Below, one piece after another: positions 23,354 through 35,535 of a DNA stretch of 64,000 bases. The notes under the pieces are model-generated. The model was not told where the DNA came from. It was given only the letters and a program-made list of their open reading frames with translations, and did not search any database. The stretch spans positions 1-64,000 of the forward strand of contig JAVTVY010039170.1 in assembly GCA_036873755.1 (NCBI GenBank). The letters are read 5' to 3'. Numbering within the stretch: the first letter of the stretch is position 1; the number at the start of each line of letters is the position of its first letter. A program made the translations under genes and the position numbers. The DNA is from Hanleya hanleyi (taxonomy: Eukaryota; Mollusca; Polyplacophora; Lepidopleurida; Hanleyidae).

Positions 23354-23574
23354 CGTATGGTTATAGCTTTCTCGTCAGATCACCAAAGTTAGGCAACATT
23401 AAGCTCGGTCAATACTTGGATGAGGGACCGGGTGCTGTACTGGCTGGGCTGATCAGTGTCCAGGGTAATAGGAACTGTGAGCACTCTCGTGTTCTGGCAC
23501 ATGTAGGCAGCGTCGTGATATGACTGAAACAAGGTTGAAAACGACATTAAACCCTACTACTCACTCACTCACCC
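23354..23574 (+). mobile_element. Complete 5S-rRNA-derived SINE (SINE3 type) with 13-bp target duplication
   Basis: The head aligns with animal 5S rRNA: CTCGTCAGATCACCAAAGTT then AGGCAACATT, and AATACTTGGATGAGGGACCG then GGTGCTGTA. These carry the internal box A and box C regions used by Pol III. The tail is the molluscan GTCGTGATATGACTGAAA..GTTGAAAACGACATTAAACC plus ACTCACTCAC. TTGAATTCATAGA flanks the unit identically at 23341-23353 and 23575-23587, defining a 221-bp insertion. The loss of part of the 5S centre shows it is a SINE and not a functional 5S gene. Confidence 0.85.
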
Positions 23575-23587
23575 TTGAATTCATAGA

Positions 23588-25589
23588 GGCATATTGAAGG
23601 TCAAATTGATAACAATACAGGAGAGGTATATTTAGAAATCCAATATTTAAATTAGCAAATTAATATTCAGGTTGTGCAATTCTGCCTGACTGATTATGCA
23701 AATTTGAACTGTTCTATAGTAAGGTAATAATTTACCACTCAAGAGCACTTTAAAAGAACCGAACATGTTAACATGCATACACCCTTTGTGTTCATGGAAT
23801 TGCCAAATTTTGCTTCTTTCAAAGTGTGTGAATTCAGCCCTGGCAATGAACACATCACTGGCACATTGTGTATCCATTCTGATTCAATGAAAGAACTAAT
23901 GTTTCGATTACAAGTTAAAGCAGCAGAAGCGCTTGTTAACATCAGGAGTATTCTCTCAATCCCTCCTTGATCGCATTGTCAACATGTATTCGCAATCAAT
24001 GAACCCCAGACTCCCTGTTAGTGATTGGAACAATTGCCCAAGGAGGTTTTAGATAGAATCACTTTTATTAGCTTGACCTTTCTCGAGCGGCCGTTGGAAT
24101 AGTGTATAAATATTGGGAGAAGCCGTACACGTAAGATTGGCTTGTCCTACGGTGTCTTGACATTTCCGCTCGATGACGGAGCCGTTCTGGATCCGTGTTT
24201 GCAAATGTTCTGGCTGCATCAGCATTATTTTGTAACCCCGTTCAATGTTTATCATAGCGAACCAATTTCCTGATCTCGACGACGCAGAAACTTTTTGTTT
24301 GCCCAACCTCAGTTCATATGTGCGGAAAAACGACTCTAATTCGCCGACGGAGGTTAATATGGCTCCAATTCGAAATGTTTAGAGGGTTTCTTCGAGGGTC
24401 TGCCAATTACCCCACATGTTTGTTGTATTCGTGATTTTCAAGAACCTTAAGTCATGAAAAACTGAGCTAGTTTCCTATCTCGTTTTTTCCACCAAGCGGG
24501 TTTCTCTTTTTGTTTTTATTGCTTCTAAACATTGATTGTGTGCAATTTCAGTTAAGCATGTTACAGACGAATAAACTGGAAGTTTATGAAATGTGAAGAT
24601 GACAGTCTAATCTCACATCAGTCAATTTATTGCAATCAGTCCAACCCCTTCCTAATCTTCGTCAATAATATTGAATATAGGCTGCCCTATCATTAAAAAA
24701 ATCATGGATGGGAAACTAGAAGTCTTTCTTTATTGGGCCTTACCAGGACCACTTGTCTTTATATTAGCATCATCATGGGCGACGCCAGGATTTCTTGAGA
24801 CGGGGGTCATTTACTTCAGAGAGCTCAGTTCACTTATGTGTTCTCCCTGACATAGAAAAATAACATATGATTGAGCGATGGGAGGGGGTCGTTCGCCCAA
24901 AAAATGACTCCCCCCCCGTAACACCCTTGTGCATTCCTGGAAATCTGAACACCTTTCTTACTTGCTCTACTATAGTACAATAATTTTATTGTTATTGCCT
25001 AATTTTCTGTATACTCGTGAATTCAAGATCCCTTAACTTTACCATTGGATGGCAATGTACTTGATCTACAATTGTCAGATCTGAGAAATGTCAGGAATAT
25101 CTTCCTCTTCTCTTGTGCAAATATGACCATTCTAGTATTTTTTGCTCCGATTTCCCCCACATCCATCAAGCCTGCAGGTACGTATGTATCTGCGTGTCTT
25201 ACAATGTCTTAAGATGATGGCTCAGGTTCATGTTTAATGTAAAATTTACGTCACAAATGTGTCATATCGGTTTCCGATGACATGATTGATGCGCGCAGAA
25301 GGACGGTAAATAATAGCGAAATTGGACGAGTTCTGTAACTGATGTTCTACATGTAACTGTCACATTGACAAAAAGCTGCCCAGAGCATAATGGCATTTAA
25401 AGGCTTTTATAACAAAGTGACATGTAATGGAGTGCTGATGTTACAGTCAGGCCTTGCTTTTCCTCGAAGTTTACCGTAATCCAAACAGATTCTCTCAATC
25501 TAACTTTACAGGAATCCACAGAAATCCTTATTATAGAGATTGCTATAATATTACGGGAATTTGTTAGATTCCCATGAATTATTTTGTGG
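23588..25589. other. Mostly unique sequence with one exon-like ORF
   Basis: 24040-24420 is GC- and CpG-richer than its flanks and free of repeats. On the minus strand at 24049-24306 an 85-codon frame (start MGKQKVSASSRSGNWF) has a protein-like composition but no domain I recognise and no clear splice sites. The rest is AT-rich with nothing seen. Confidence 0.3.
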
Positions 25590-26370
25590 GAGTGCTGATG
25601 TACAGAGTACTGATGTACAGAGTGCTGATATACAGAGTGCTGATGTACAGAGTGCTGATGTACAGAGTACTGATGTACAGAGTGCTGATGTACAGAGTGC
25701 TGATGTACAGAGTGCTGATGTATACAGAGTGCTGATGTACAGAGTGCTGATGTACAGAGTGCTGATGTACAGAGTGCTGATGTATACAGAGTGCTGATAT
25801 ACAGAGTGCTGATATACAGAGTGCTGATATACAGAGTGCTGATGTACAGAGTACTGATATACAGAGTACTGATGTACAGAGTGCTGATATACAGAGTACT
25901 GATATACAGAGTACTGATGTACAGAGTGCTGATGTACAGAGTGCTGATGTACAGAGTGCTGATGTACAGAGTGCTGATGTACAGAGTGCTGATCTACAGA
26001 GTACTGATGTACAGAGTGCTGATGTACAGAGTGCTGATGTACAGAGTGCTGATGTACAGAGTGCTGATGTACAGAGTGCTGATATACTGAGTACTGATGT
26101 ACAGAGTGCTGATATACAGAGTGCTGATGTACAGAGTGCTGATGTACAGAGTGCTGATGTACAGAGTGCTGATGTCAAGAGTGCTGATGTCAAGAGTGCT
26201 GATATACAGAGTGCTGATGTCAAGAGTGCTGATGTACAGAGTGCTGATGTACAGAGTACTGATGTACAGAGTACTGATGTACAGAGTGCTGATGTACAGA
26301 GTACTGATATACAGAGTGCTGATGTACAGAGTGCTGATGTACAGAGTGCTGATATACAGAGTGCTGATGG
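25590..26370. repeat. 15-bp satellite, ~50 monomers
   Basis: The monomer GTGCTGATGTACAGA occurs with variants GT(A/G)CTGAT(A/G)TACAGA and GTGCTGATGTCAAGA. Because 15 is divisible by 3, all frames are open (LMYRV, SADVQ, STLYI and SALCT pentapeptides) for up to 214 codons on both strands. These are not genes. Confidence 0.97.
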
Positions 26371-29300
26371 GAATTAGATTCATGGATTCCCATGGAAAAG
26401 CATGCCCTGACTGCTGATGTACAGAGTGCTGATATACAGAGTGCTGATGGGAATTAGATTCATGGATTCCCATGGAAAAGCATGCCCTGACAGTGCTGAT
26501 GTACAGAGTGCTGATATACAGAGTGCTGATGGGAATTAGATTCATGGATTCCCATGGAAAAGCATGCCCTGACTGTGCTGATGTCAAGAGTGCTGATATA
26601 TAGAGTGCTGATGGGAATTAGATTCATGGATTCCCATGGAAAAGCATGCCCTGACTGTGCTGATGTCAAGAGTGCTGATATACAGAGTGCTGATGGTAAT
26701 CAGATTCCTGGATTTCCATGGAAAAGCATGCCCTGACAGTGCTGATGTCAAGAGTGCTGATATACAGAGTACTAATGTACAGAGTGCTGATGGGAATCAG
26801 ATTCCTGGATTCCCATGGAAAAGCATGCCCTGACAGTGCTGATGTCAAGAGTGCTGATATACAGAGTACTGATGTACAGAGTGCTGATGGGAATCACATT
26901 CCTGGATTCCCATGGAAAAGCATGCCCTGACAGTGCTGATGTCAAAAGTGCTGATATACAGAGTGCTGATGGGAATCAGATTCCTGGATTCCCATGGAAA
27001 AGCATGCCCTGACAGTGCTGATGTCAAGAGTGCTGATATAAAGAGTGCTGATATACAGAGTACTGATGTACAGAGTGCTGATGGAAATCAGATTCCTGGA
27101 TTCCCATGGAAAAGCATGCCCTGACAGTGCTGATGTACAGAGTGCTGATATACAGAGTGCTGATGTACAGAGTGCTGATGTACAGAGTGCTGATATACAG
27201 AGTGCTGATGGGAATTAGATTCATGGATTCCCATGGAAAAGCATGCCCTGACTGCTGATGTACAGAGTGCTGATATACAGAGTGCTGATGGGAATTAGAT
27301 TCATGGATTCCCATGGAAAAGCATGCCCTGACAGTGCTGATGTACAGAGTGCTGATGTACAGAGTGCTGATATACAGAGTGCTGATGGGAATTAGATTCA
27401 TGGATTCCCATGGAAAAGCATGCCCTGACTGTGCTGATGTACAGAGTGCTGATGTACAGAGTGCTGATATACAGAGTGCTGATGGGAATTAGATTCATGG
27501 ATTCCCATGGAAAAGCATGCCCTGACTGTGCTGATGTCAAGAGTGCTGATATACAGAGTGCTGATGGGAATCAGATTCCTGGATTCCCATGGAAAAGCAT
27601 GCCCTGACAGTACTGATGTCAAGAGTGCTGATATAAAGAGTGCTGATATACAGAGTACTGATGTACAGAGTGCTGATGGGAATCAGATTCCTGGATTCCC
27701 ATGGAAAAGCATGCCCTGACAGTGCTGATGTCAAGAGTTCTGATATACAGAGTGCTGATGTACAGAGTGCTGATGTACGGAGTGCAGATGGGAATCAGAT
27801 TCCTGGATTCCCATGGGAAAGCATGCCCTGACAGTGCTGATGTCAAGAGTGCTGATATACAGAGTGCTGATGGGAATCAGATTCCTGGATTCCCATGGAA
27901 AAGCATGCCCTGACAGTGCTGATGTCAAGAGTGCTGATATACAGAGTGCTGATGCACAGAGTGCTGATGTACAGAGTGCTGATGTACAGGGTGCAGATGG
28001 GAATCAGATTCCTGGATTCCCATGGAAAAGCATGCCCTGGCAGTGCTGATGTCAAGAGTGCTGATATACAGAGTGCTGATGCACAGAGTGCTGATGTACA
28101 GAGTGCTGATGTACAGAGTGCAGATGGGAATCAGATTCCTGGATTCCCATGGAAAAGCATGCCCTGGCAGTGCTGATGTCAAGAGTGCTGATATTGAGTG
28201 TTGATGGGAATCAGATTCCTGGATTCCCATGGAAAGCATGCCCTGACAGTGCTGGATGTCAAGAGTGCTGGATATAAAGAGTGCTGATATACAGAGTACT
28301 GATGTACAGAGTGCTGATGGGAATCAGATTCCTGGATTCCCATGGAAAAGCATGCCCTGGCAGTGCTGATGTCAAGAGTGCTGATATACAGAGTGCTGAT
28401 GCACAGAGTGCTGATGTACAGAGTGCTGATGTACAGATTGCAGATGGGAATCAGATTCCTGGATTCCCATGGAAAAGCATGCCCTGGCAGTGCTGATGTC
28501 AAGAGTGCTGATATACAGAGTGCTGATGCACAGAGTGCTGATGTACAGAGTGCTGATGTACAGATTGCAGATGGGAATCAGATTCCTGGATTCCCATGGA
28601 AAAGCATGCCCTGGCAGTGCTGATGTCAAGAGTGCTGATATACAGAGTGCTGATGGGAATCAGATTCCTGGATTCCCATGGAAAAGCATGCCCTGACAGT
28701 GCTGATGTCAAGAGTGCTGATATACAGAGTGCTGATGTACGGAGTGCAGATGGGAATCAGATTCCTGGATTCCCATGGAAAAGCATGCCCTGACAGTGCT
28801 GATGTCAAGAGTGCTGATATACAGAGTGCTGATGTACAGAGTGCAGATGGGAATCAGATTCCTGGATTCCCATGGGAAAGCATGCCCTGACAGTGCTGAT
28901 GTCAAGAGTGCTGATATACAGAGTGCTGATGTCAAGAGTGCTGATATACAGAGTGCTGATGGGAATCAGATTCCTGGATTCCCATGGAAAAGCATGCCCT
29001 GACAGTGCTGATGTCAAGAGTGCTGATATACAGAGTGCTGATGGGAATCAGATTCCTGGATTCCCATGGAAAAGCATGCCCTGACAGTGCTGATGTCAAG
29101 AGTGCTGATATACAGAGTGCTGATGCACAGAGTGCTGATGTACAGAGTGCTGATGTACAGGGTGCAGATGGGAATCAGATTCCTGGATTCCCATGGAAAA
29201 GCATGCCCTGGCAGTGCTGATGTCAAGAGTGCTGATATACAGAGTGCTGATGTACAGAGTGCTGATGGGAATCAGATTCCTGGATTCCTATGGAAAAGCA

Positions 29301-30600
29301 TGCCCTGGCAGTGCTGATGTCAAGAGTGCTGATGTACAGAGTGCTGATGTACAGAGTACTGATGTACAGGGTGCAGATGGGAATCAGATTCCTGGATTCC
29401 CATGGAAAAGCATGCCCTGGCAGTGGTGATGTCAAGAGTGCTGATATACAGAGTGCTGATGTACGGAGTGCAGATGGGAATCAGATTCCTGGATTCCCAT
29501 GGAAAAGCATGCCCTGACAGTGCTGTTGTCAAGAGTGCTGATATATAGAGTGCTGATGTACAGAGTGCTGATGTACCTGGATTCCCATGGAAAAGCATGC
29601 CCTGGCAGTGCTGATGTCAAGAGTGCTGATATACAGAGTGCTGATGTACGGAGTGCAGATGGGAATCAGATTCCTGGATTCCCATGGAAAAGCATGCCCT
29701 GGCAGTGCTGATGTTAAGAGTGCTGATATACAGTGTGCTGATGTACAGAGTGCTGATGTACAGAGTGCAGATGGGAATCAGATTCCTGGATTCCCATGGA
29801 AAAGCATTCCCTGGCAGTGCTGATGTCAAGAGTGCTGATATACAGAGTGCTGATGTACAGAGTGCTGATGTATGGAGTGCAAATGGGAATCAGATTCCTG
29901 GATTCCCAAGGAAAAGCATGCCCTGACAGTGCTGATGTCAACAGTGCTGATATACAGAGTGCTGATGTACAGATTGCTGATGGGAATCAGATTCCTGGAT
30001 TCCCATGGAAAAGCATGCCCTGGCAGTGCTGATGTCAAGAGTGCTGATATACAGAGTGCTGATGTACAGAGTGCTGATGTACAGAGTGCAGATGGGAATC
30101 ATATTCCTGGATTCCCATGGAAAAGCATGCCCTGGCAGTGCTGATGTCAAGAGTGCTGATATACAGAGTGCTGATGCACAGAGTACTGATGTACAGAGTG
30201 CTGATGTACAGAGTGCAGATGGGAATCAGATTCCTGGATTCCCATGGAAAAGCATGCCCTGGCAGTGCTGATGTCAAGAGTGCTGATATACAGAGTGCTG
30301 ATATACAGAGTGCTGATGCACAGAGTGCTGATGTACAGAGTGCTGATATACAGAGTGCTGATGCACAGAGTGCTGATATACAGAGTGCTGATGCACAGAG
30401 TGCTGATATACAGAGTGCTGATATACAGAGTGCTGATGCACAGAGTGCAGATGGGAATCAGATTCCTGGATTCCCATGGAAAAGCATGGCCTGGCAGTGC
30501 TGATGTCAAGAGTGCTGATATACAGAGTGCTGATGTACAGAGTGCTGATATACAGAGTGCTCATATACAGAGTGCTGATATACAGAGTGCTGATATACAA
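26370..30600. repeat. Higher-order satellite: 82+15n-bp units, ~40 copies
   Basis: A 52-bp spacer (GGGAATCAGATTCCTGGATT, CCCATGGAAAAGCATGCCCT, then GACA or GGCA) alternates with 2-6 or more 15-bp monomers, so unit lengths are 82, 97, 112 or 127 bp. Monomer order is fixed: a TCAAGA monomer first, ATACAGA second, then optional GCACAGA and GTACAGA monomers, last monomer often GTGCAGATG. An older spacer form (TTAGATTCATGG) is confined to about 26370-27500. The unit lengths are 1 modulo 3, so frames shift every unit. Confidence 0.95.
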
Positions 30601-31782
30601 ATGTATCAAATGTTGAGACAAGTGAACGGCAAATGTCTCCTGATCATCTAGTCACTAAGTGACGTCACCCTTGTGCTACGTAATATATTAAAGACATGAC
30701 TGCCATGGTCAAAAGTTACGATACTCTGTTTCTGTTCTTGATTGTTTAAACTAGAGGGAATCATAAATACTTCTGTAGATCAGAACCTTTAGTTATATAT
30801 AGTGCTGGCCGGGCTTGGAAATTTTGGTTGTTCTGAAGCTACATGTACATATAAATCTGCTCGATTTATATCTTCCGAGTAAGTCACTATTGGTGAGTAA
30901 AAAAAATATCCACCGTGGTTCGTGTATGAACTTAACAGATGAGGGTACATCATCTCTGCATGTTTTATTCATGGAAAAAAATATTCATTTAAGGTGTCTA
31001 TAACAAGAAAAATACCCTTTTTGTGATGCAGCCAGATTAATAAATACACGTATAGTGAATAAAAATTCAGATGAATTAACAAAACCACAGATAGACATTC
31101 CCTGTAATACAGCTAAGGTATATGCAGTGTATGTATACAGTCTGCAATGGAGGGAATGCTGTAAATCTGATAATCATATAATGTAACTAATTCAGATGTC
31201 GTTTTCATACAAAAGTGAACCCCATGCTTTGCCCTTTTGAAGTGAAAGCAATCCACTCTCAAGATCAGCACTGAAGTCTTAAATTATTAACCATTAAGTT
31301 ACTTCATGACTCACCTGATTCTACAAGTATCCTGTTTGAGTTAAATGTATTCAAATATTTATTAACCCCATTTATAATTGATGCTATATTTTATCCTCTC
31401 AGATTATGGAATAATATTTGGGAGAAAGAATAAGTTATCCATTCGTGAGAATTGAATTCACGATCAAGTGTTCACTGAAGCTCAAGTATACAGTCTAGCT
31501 ATTTACTGCCATTCGTTCTGTGTTGGCTAGCAAATTTGATTCTGAATTGCACAGAGCCGATCTTCTCAAAATTGGGTGCCCTGGTGTCCAAGTTATGCGA
31601 CATTAAGCTCTATTGTTCATCAACTGGGACTGCTCGGGATTGTCTGAAGTGTGGAATTCTGGTAGCTCTATAGCAGCGTGAAGATCGCTTTTATCCCCTG
31701 CTGCCAGCTATGCTAATCCATTGCACAAAAGATCTACGACGCAATGTTGTTACTGGTGACAGAAACTTGACACACAATGACT
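30601..31782. other. No gene; possible decayed 5S-SINE near 31590
   Basis: 31590-31640 has CCAAGTTATGCGACATTAAG followed by CAACTGGGAC, resembling the 5S-derived SINE head at 23.4 kb but strongly diverged. TGACGTCA at 30660 is an isolated CRE-like octamer. The remainder is AT-rich and featureless. Confidence 0.3.
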
Positions 31783-32791
31783 CATCAGAGAATACCTAGC
31801 TAAGCTAGCCACTTTTATCTCTCAGTTTACTGGGTGCTGAGGCTCACATACAATTAACTCTGTATAGACTAACAATCAAGGGAATGGTTCTATTATGGAC
31901 TCCAAGCAGAGCTCCCCACCAATGTCAGGATTGTAAATGACCTGTGAGGGAGACTTGTCAAGGAGAGTGGATTTTGTGTACCAAGGTGCCAGGAGAGTCA
32001 TTCCACCAATAACATTCTGTATGAGGCTTATCCTTGTTTAGCTCACACCAGGAAGTGAAAATGAATTTGATAAGAGAATTGGCTTGATGATGGTTGTAAA
32101 ATTAAAGATTCTCCCACATATCACAATGTACATGTAGTGTGAAAGTTTTCGTCCAAGAGATGTGCCTCGATCTCAAGAGATTAAGCTCAAAGACTGAACT
32201 ACGCCGGAATAATACTTGAGTATATTTCTTGGACTTCATGCGTCTGCCTCTAAATTAAGGATTCTTATTGGCTTTTTCCTTTAGCCTCCATCACATGTTG
32301 ACATCAGAAAGTTGATCAGGTATGCACTCGATCCTACGTACTGTGATAAATAATGATAGGACAAACTACAGCTATAAATATGTCTCTATTGATGGAGAAC
32401 GTCAACTTAAATGGACTAGCTGCATGCAAACAGTTCCACTGCAATTTGTTTTTGAATAAAGTGTAATATTTAATCTCTAGATCTTTCACTACATGTGTCC
32501 TGGCTTTTACATGTTATTTTCCATCATACATTATTCTGTGTACATGGAAATCTCTAGGTTTAAATTATACAAGACAGATATAGCTCTGTCTAACTACTTT
32601 AATTAGAACAGTTAAATTTGTCTGAAGCCTGGAATTCTGCATGGGAATGGCTTAACAGTCGGGAATTCTGGGAATGGTTCAACTGTAGCATAAACTTGTC
32701 TTCATCCACTCCTTCCAAGTATCGCAATCTGTCACGAATTCCAGAAGATAAATCGTGTACAATTTTTTTTTTTTCACTGGTAACCAGAGAT

Positions 32792-33454
32792 TTAAGGGTA
32801 CTGAGCCCTCCTGCACACACCTTTACACACCCTCTAGAATTTGTCTTTATACAGCTGAAAGTATGCCTCATAGCTATGGTAATGTGAATATTTCTTGAAA
32901 GCACATTTCTTACGGATTCCAAATATATAAATTTGTTCATTGTAAACCTGTAGGTTGTGAAGGTATTCGGATTTAAAAAACAAATATTATTTAAAATTTA
33001 ATTTGAATTTTTAAAATGCTATTCTCAAAAAAAGTATTCAACTTAATATCATAACTTACTTCATCATTTCCTGTAGAAGACAACTCCATCAGGAAATGTA
33101 TGTGTGTATCAGTTTTATCAATTTTGGTCTAGTTCTCATTCTATTGACATTTAATGGAATAATTCTCTACAAAATCTATTGATATTATTTAATGGAATAA
33201 TTCTTTACAAAATCGTGCCAGTCACAGTTTTAAACTTTGAAGTGGAATTAAATGTTATTAGAATAAAAACTAGGCCAAAAGTTTTAGAACTCCTACAGAT
33301 TTACGATTAACACATTTATATATTTGGAATCCTTAAGAAATGCACTTTCAACAAATATATACATTACCATAGCAGTAAGGCATACTTTTCGCTATATGAG
33401 TTCAAATTCTATAGGGTGTGCGAAAGTGTCTGCAGGATGGCTCAGTCACCTTAA
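32792..33454. mobile_element. TTAA-flanked non-autonomous DNA transposon with ~140-bp TIRs
   Basis: TTAA at 32792-32795 and 33451-33454 brackets inverted arms. GGGTACTGAGCCCTCCTGCA matches, on the other strand, GGTGACTGAGCCATCCTGCA. Similarity continues through TATGCCT..GCTATGGTAATGT and ATTCCAAATATATAAAT. Copy 3 of the host unit has the empty site AAATTAATGCACAATGG at about 36355, proving the 4-bp TTAA duplication. TTAA targets are typical of piggyBac, Kolobok and Sola3 elements. No transposase is encoded. Confidence 0.9.
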
Positions 33455-33857
33455 TGCACAATAGTCCATCAGAGGATACCTAGCTCAGCTAGCAACTTTT
33501 ATGCCTTTTCTGTTTCTGGCTCGAGGTTCATACATACCAAAAACCCATTCTGTGTAGACTGGCAATCTCCACTCCAGGGAATGGTTCCTTTATGGATTGT
33601 AAGCTGAGCTCCCCACTGATGTCAGGATTGTAAATGACCTGTGAGGGAGACTTGTCAAGGAGAGTGGATACGTGTTATGTACAAAGGTGCTGGGAGAATC
33701 ATTCCACCAATTGGATTTCTGTTCTCCCGCTTTGCCCACAGTCACTTGTTGAAGTCCTAGACAACATCCTGGATGAGGCTTATGCTTGTTTGGCTCACCA
33801 GGTAGTGAAAGCTCTGTATTATTGAGAATGATATTGGCTTGATAATGGTCTGTTACA

Positions 33858-35535
33858 GGCCCATTCCACGTTACGTGTGTTACAATTTGCAGACTTTTTT
33901 GCCTGCACTGATTGACCCTTAAAAAAACCTGACTGTTAAGGAGTTACAACTATATTAGGAAAAGGATCCTTAGGGCACATACTACTGAAAAATGTTCTCA
34001 AAGAAAGATCGCGATTAATTCTACCTTGATTAGGGAGGGTTAATTATGCGTTACGTGTGTTACATCGGACAAAACATGATTTATTCATATACGTGATTTA
34101 AACTCAAAATCGTCTGATTTGTATACATGATTCAATCTAATGTGTAGTTATTTTTCAAGAAGAATAAACACTTTTCTATACCAACATGGTGTGGAGCCAT
34201 AAAAATAACAATTGGAGGAGGTGGAAGTGAAAGTCTTGCGTTACGTGTGTTACAATATTTGTTACGTGTGTTACACTGTCTGAATTTACCAAAGCAAATT
34301 TAATCCAGAAGTCCAGTGACTAAATTTTTTTTACACATTGACAGAATAAGGTATAATTTACATGGCAAATCTTTCAAACCTTTCATCTGATTTTGAGTTT
34401 AAATCACATATATGAGCAAATCTCATTTTGTCTGTTGTAACACACGTAACACACAATTAACCCTCCCCTATTTAAGATTGAATTAATTATGATCATTCTT
34501 CGAGTAAAAAATTTGGTAGTATGCACGCTAAGGAACCTTGTCCTAATTAGTTGTAACTTCTTGAGAGCAATTTTTTTTTAGGGTGCACCATGCAAATTGT
34601 AACACACGTAACGTGACAAGGGCCTTCTTAGCAGTACACAGTAGGTGTACTAGAAAATGCATCTTACCAGAGTAGATATCATGTGGTTGGTGAAAAATGA
34701 CCATTCCAATATTTTTTATGATTCAGAACCTAATATTTTGAATCTAATAATCATTTCACTGGAAATAAATCTTGTTGAAATAGACTCTCTGTCTTTAATC
34801 AAGGAGCATGTAACACACGTAACATTCCATGTAACTAAGGCTCGATTTGCGGGCCTGCTGATATCTAAAATTAGGCCAAACGTTGGGTGTAGCAGGTCAT
34901 CTTCCATATTTTACCTCCCATTTCATATATGTTATGGAAAAACAGCAGGTCATCAGAAATTTTCTAAAGAAGGCCTTGATGTAACACACGTAACGTTACG
35001 TGTGTTACGTGCAATTAACTAATTAATTATCAAATATAAAGACAATGTATCAATTAAATTCTATGTGTATCACAACAGCATAGTTAATGTACCTTTGCAT
35101 ATGAAAAAGTATTAAGCTCCTGTTATTTATGCCCTCTACTGTAAACTTTTTTATGAATTTGTGTTACGTGTGTTATGCCACCTGCTAGACAGTAAATTCT
35201 AGTTAACACCTTCAAAATTTTATTTCAACGGGAAACGGTCATTATTATTAAGAAGACAATGTGTTATCCAATGATATTTTGGAGTTTCACTTGAAAACCA
35301 ACATAACTTAGCAAAAATGAGTCCATTAACTCTTTAGGTGTGTTTTGTCATAAAAAAATGAGAAAAAAAAATAGTTGACTTCACCTGTAATTATCAGACA
35401 GGTGTGTACTAGAAAATGCAAACTACTGTCACAACAAGTAATCTGGGTCTATTTGCTACAATAAAATCACAAATTTTGTCCACATTAACATTTTTTAAAT
35501 TTGACTTGTTTGGACCACTTCCTGTGGAATGGGCC
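33858..35535. mobile_element. 1.68-kb element with ten GTTACGTGTGTTAC motifs and foldback left half
   Basis: GGCCCATTCCAC at 33858-33869 and GTGGAATGGGCC at 35524-35535 are exact 12-bp TIRs. TACA flanks both sides (33854-33857 and 35536-35539), and the neighbouring host units lack the insertion. The 14-mer GTTACGTGTGTTAC occurs on + at 33870, 34050, 34240, 34261, 34995 and (one mismatch) 35163, and on - at 34437, 34599, 34810 and 34981. The first 767 bp (33858-34624) is itself a foldback of ~250-bp arms ending GGCCC..GGGCC. The 121-codon frame at 34657 is not credible. I infer a non-autonomous DNA transposon, superfamily unknown. Confidence 0.85.

Noticed and set aside
23354..23450. Functional 5S rRNA gene
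   Set aside because: Part of the 5S sequence is missing and a SINE tail with target duplication follows.
25579..26587. Long minus-strand frames (214 and 197 codons) of STLYI/SALCT pentapeptides
   Set aside because: They follow from a 15-bp repeat that is open in several frames on both strands. There is no start context, domain or codon bias.
16083..30600. CRISPR-like spacing of repeats
   Set aside because: The DNA is eukaryotic and the spacers are not unique; these are satellites.
30656..30668. Single TGACGTCA (CRE) as a regulatory element
   Set aside because: An isolated octamer without promoter context is expected by chance.
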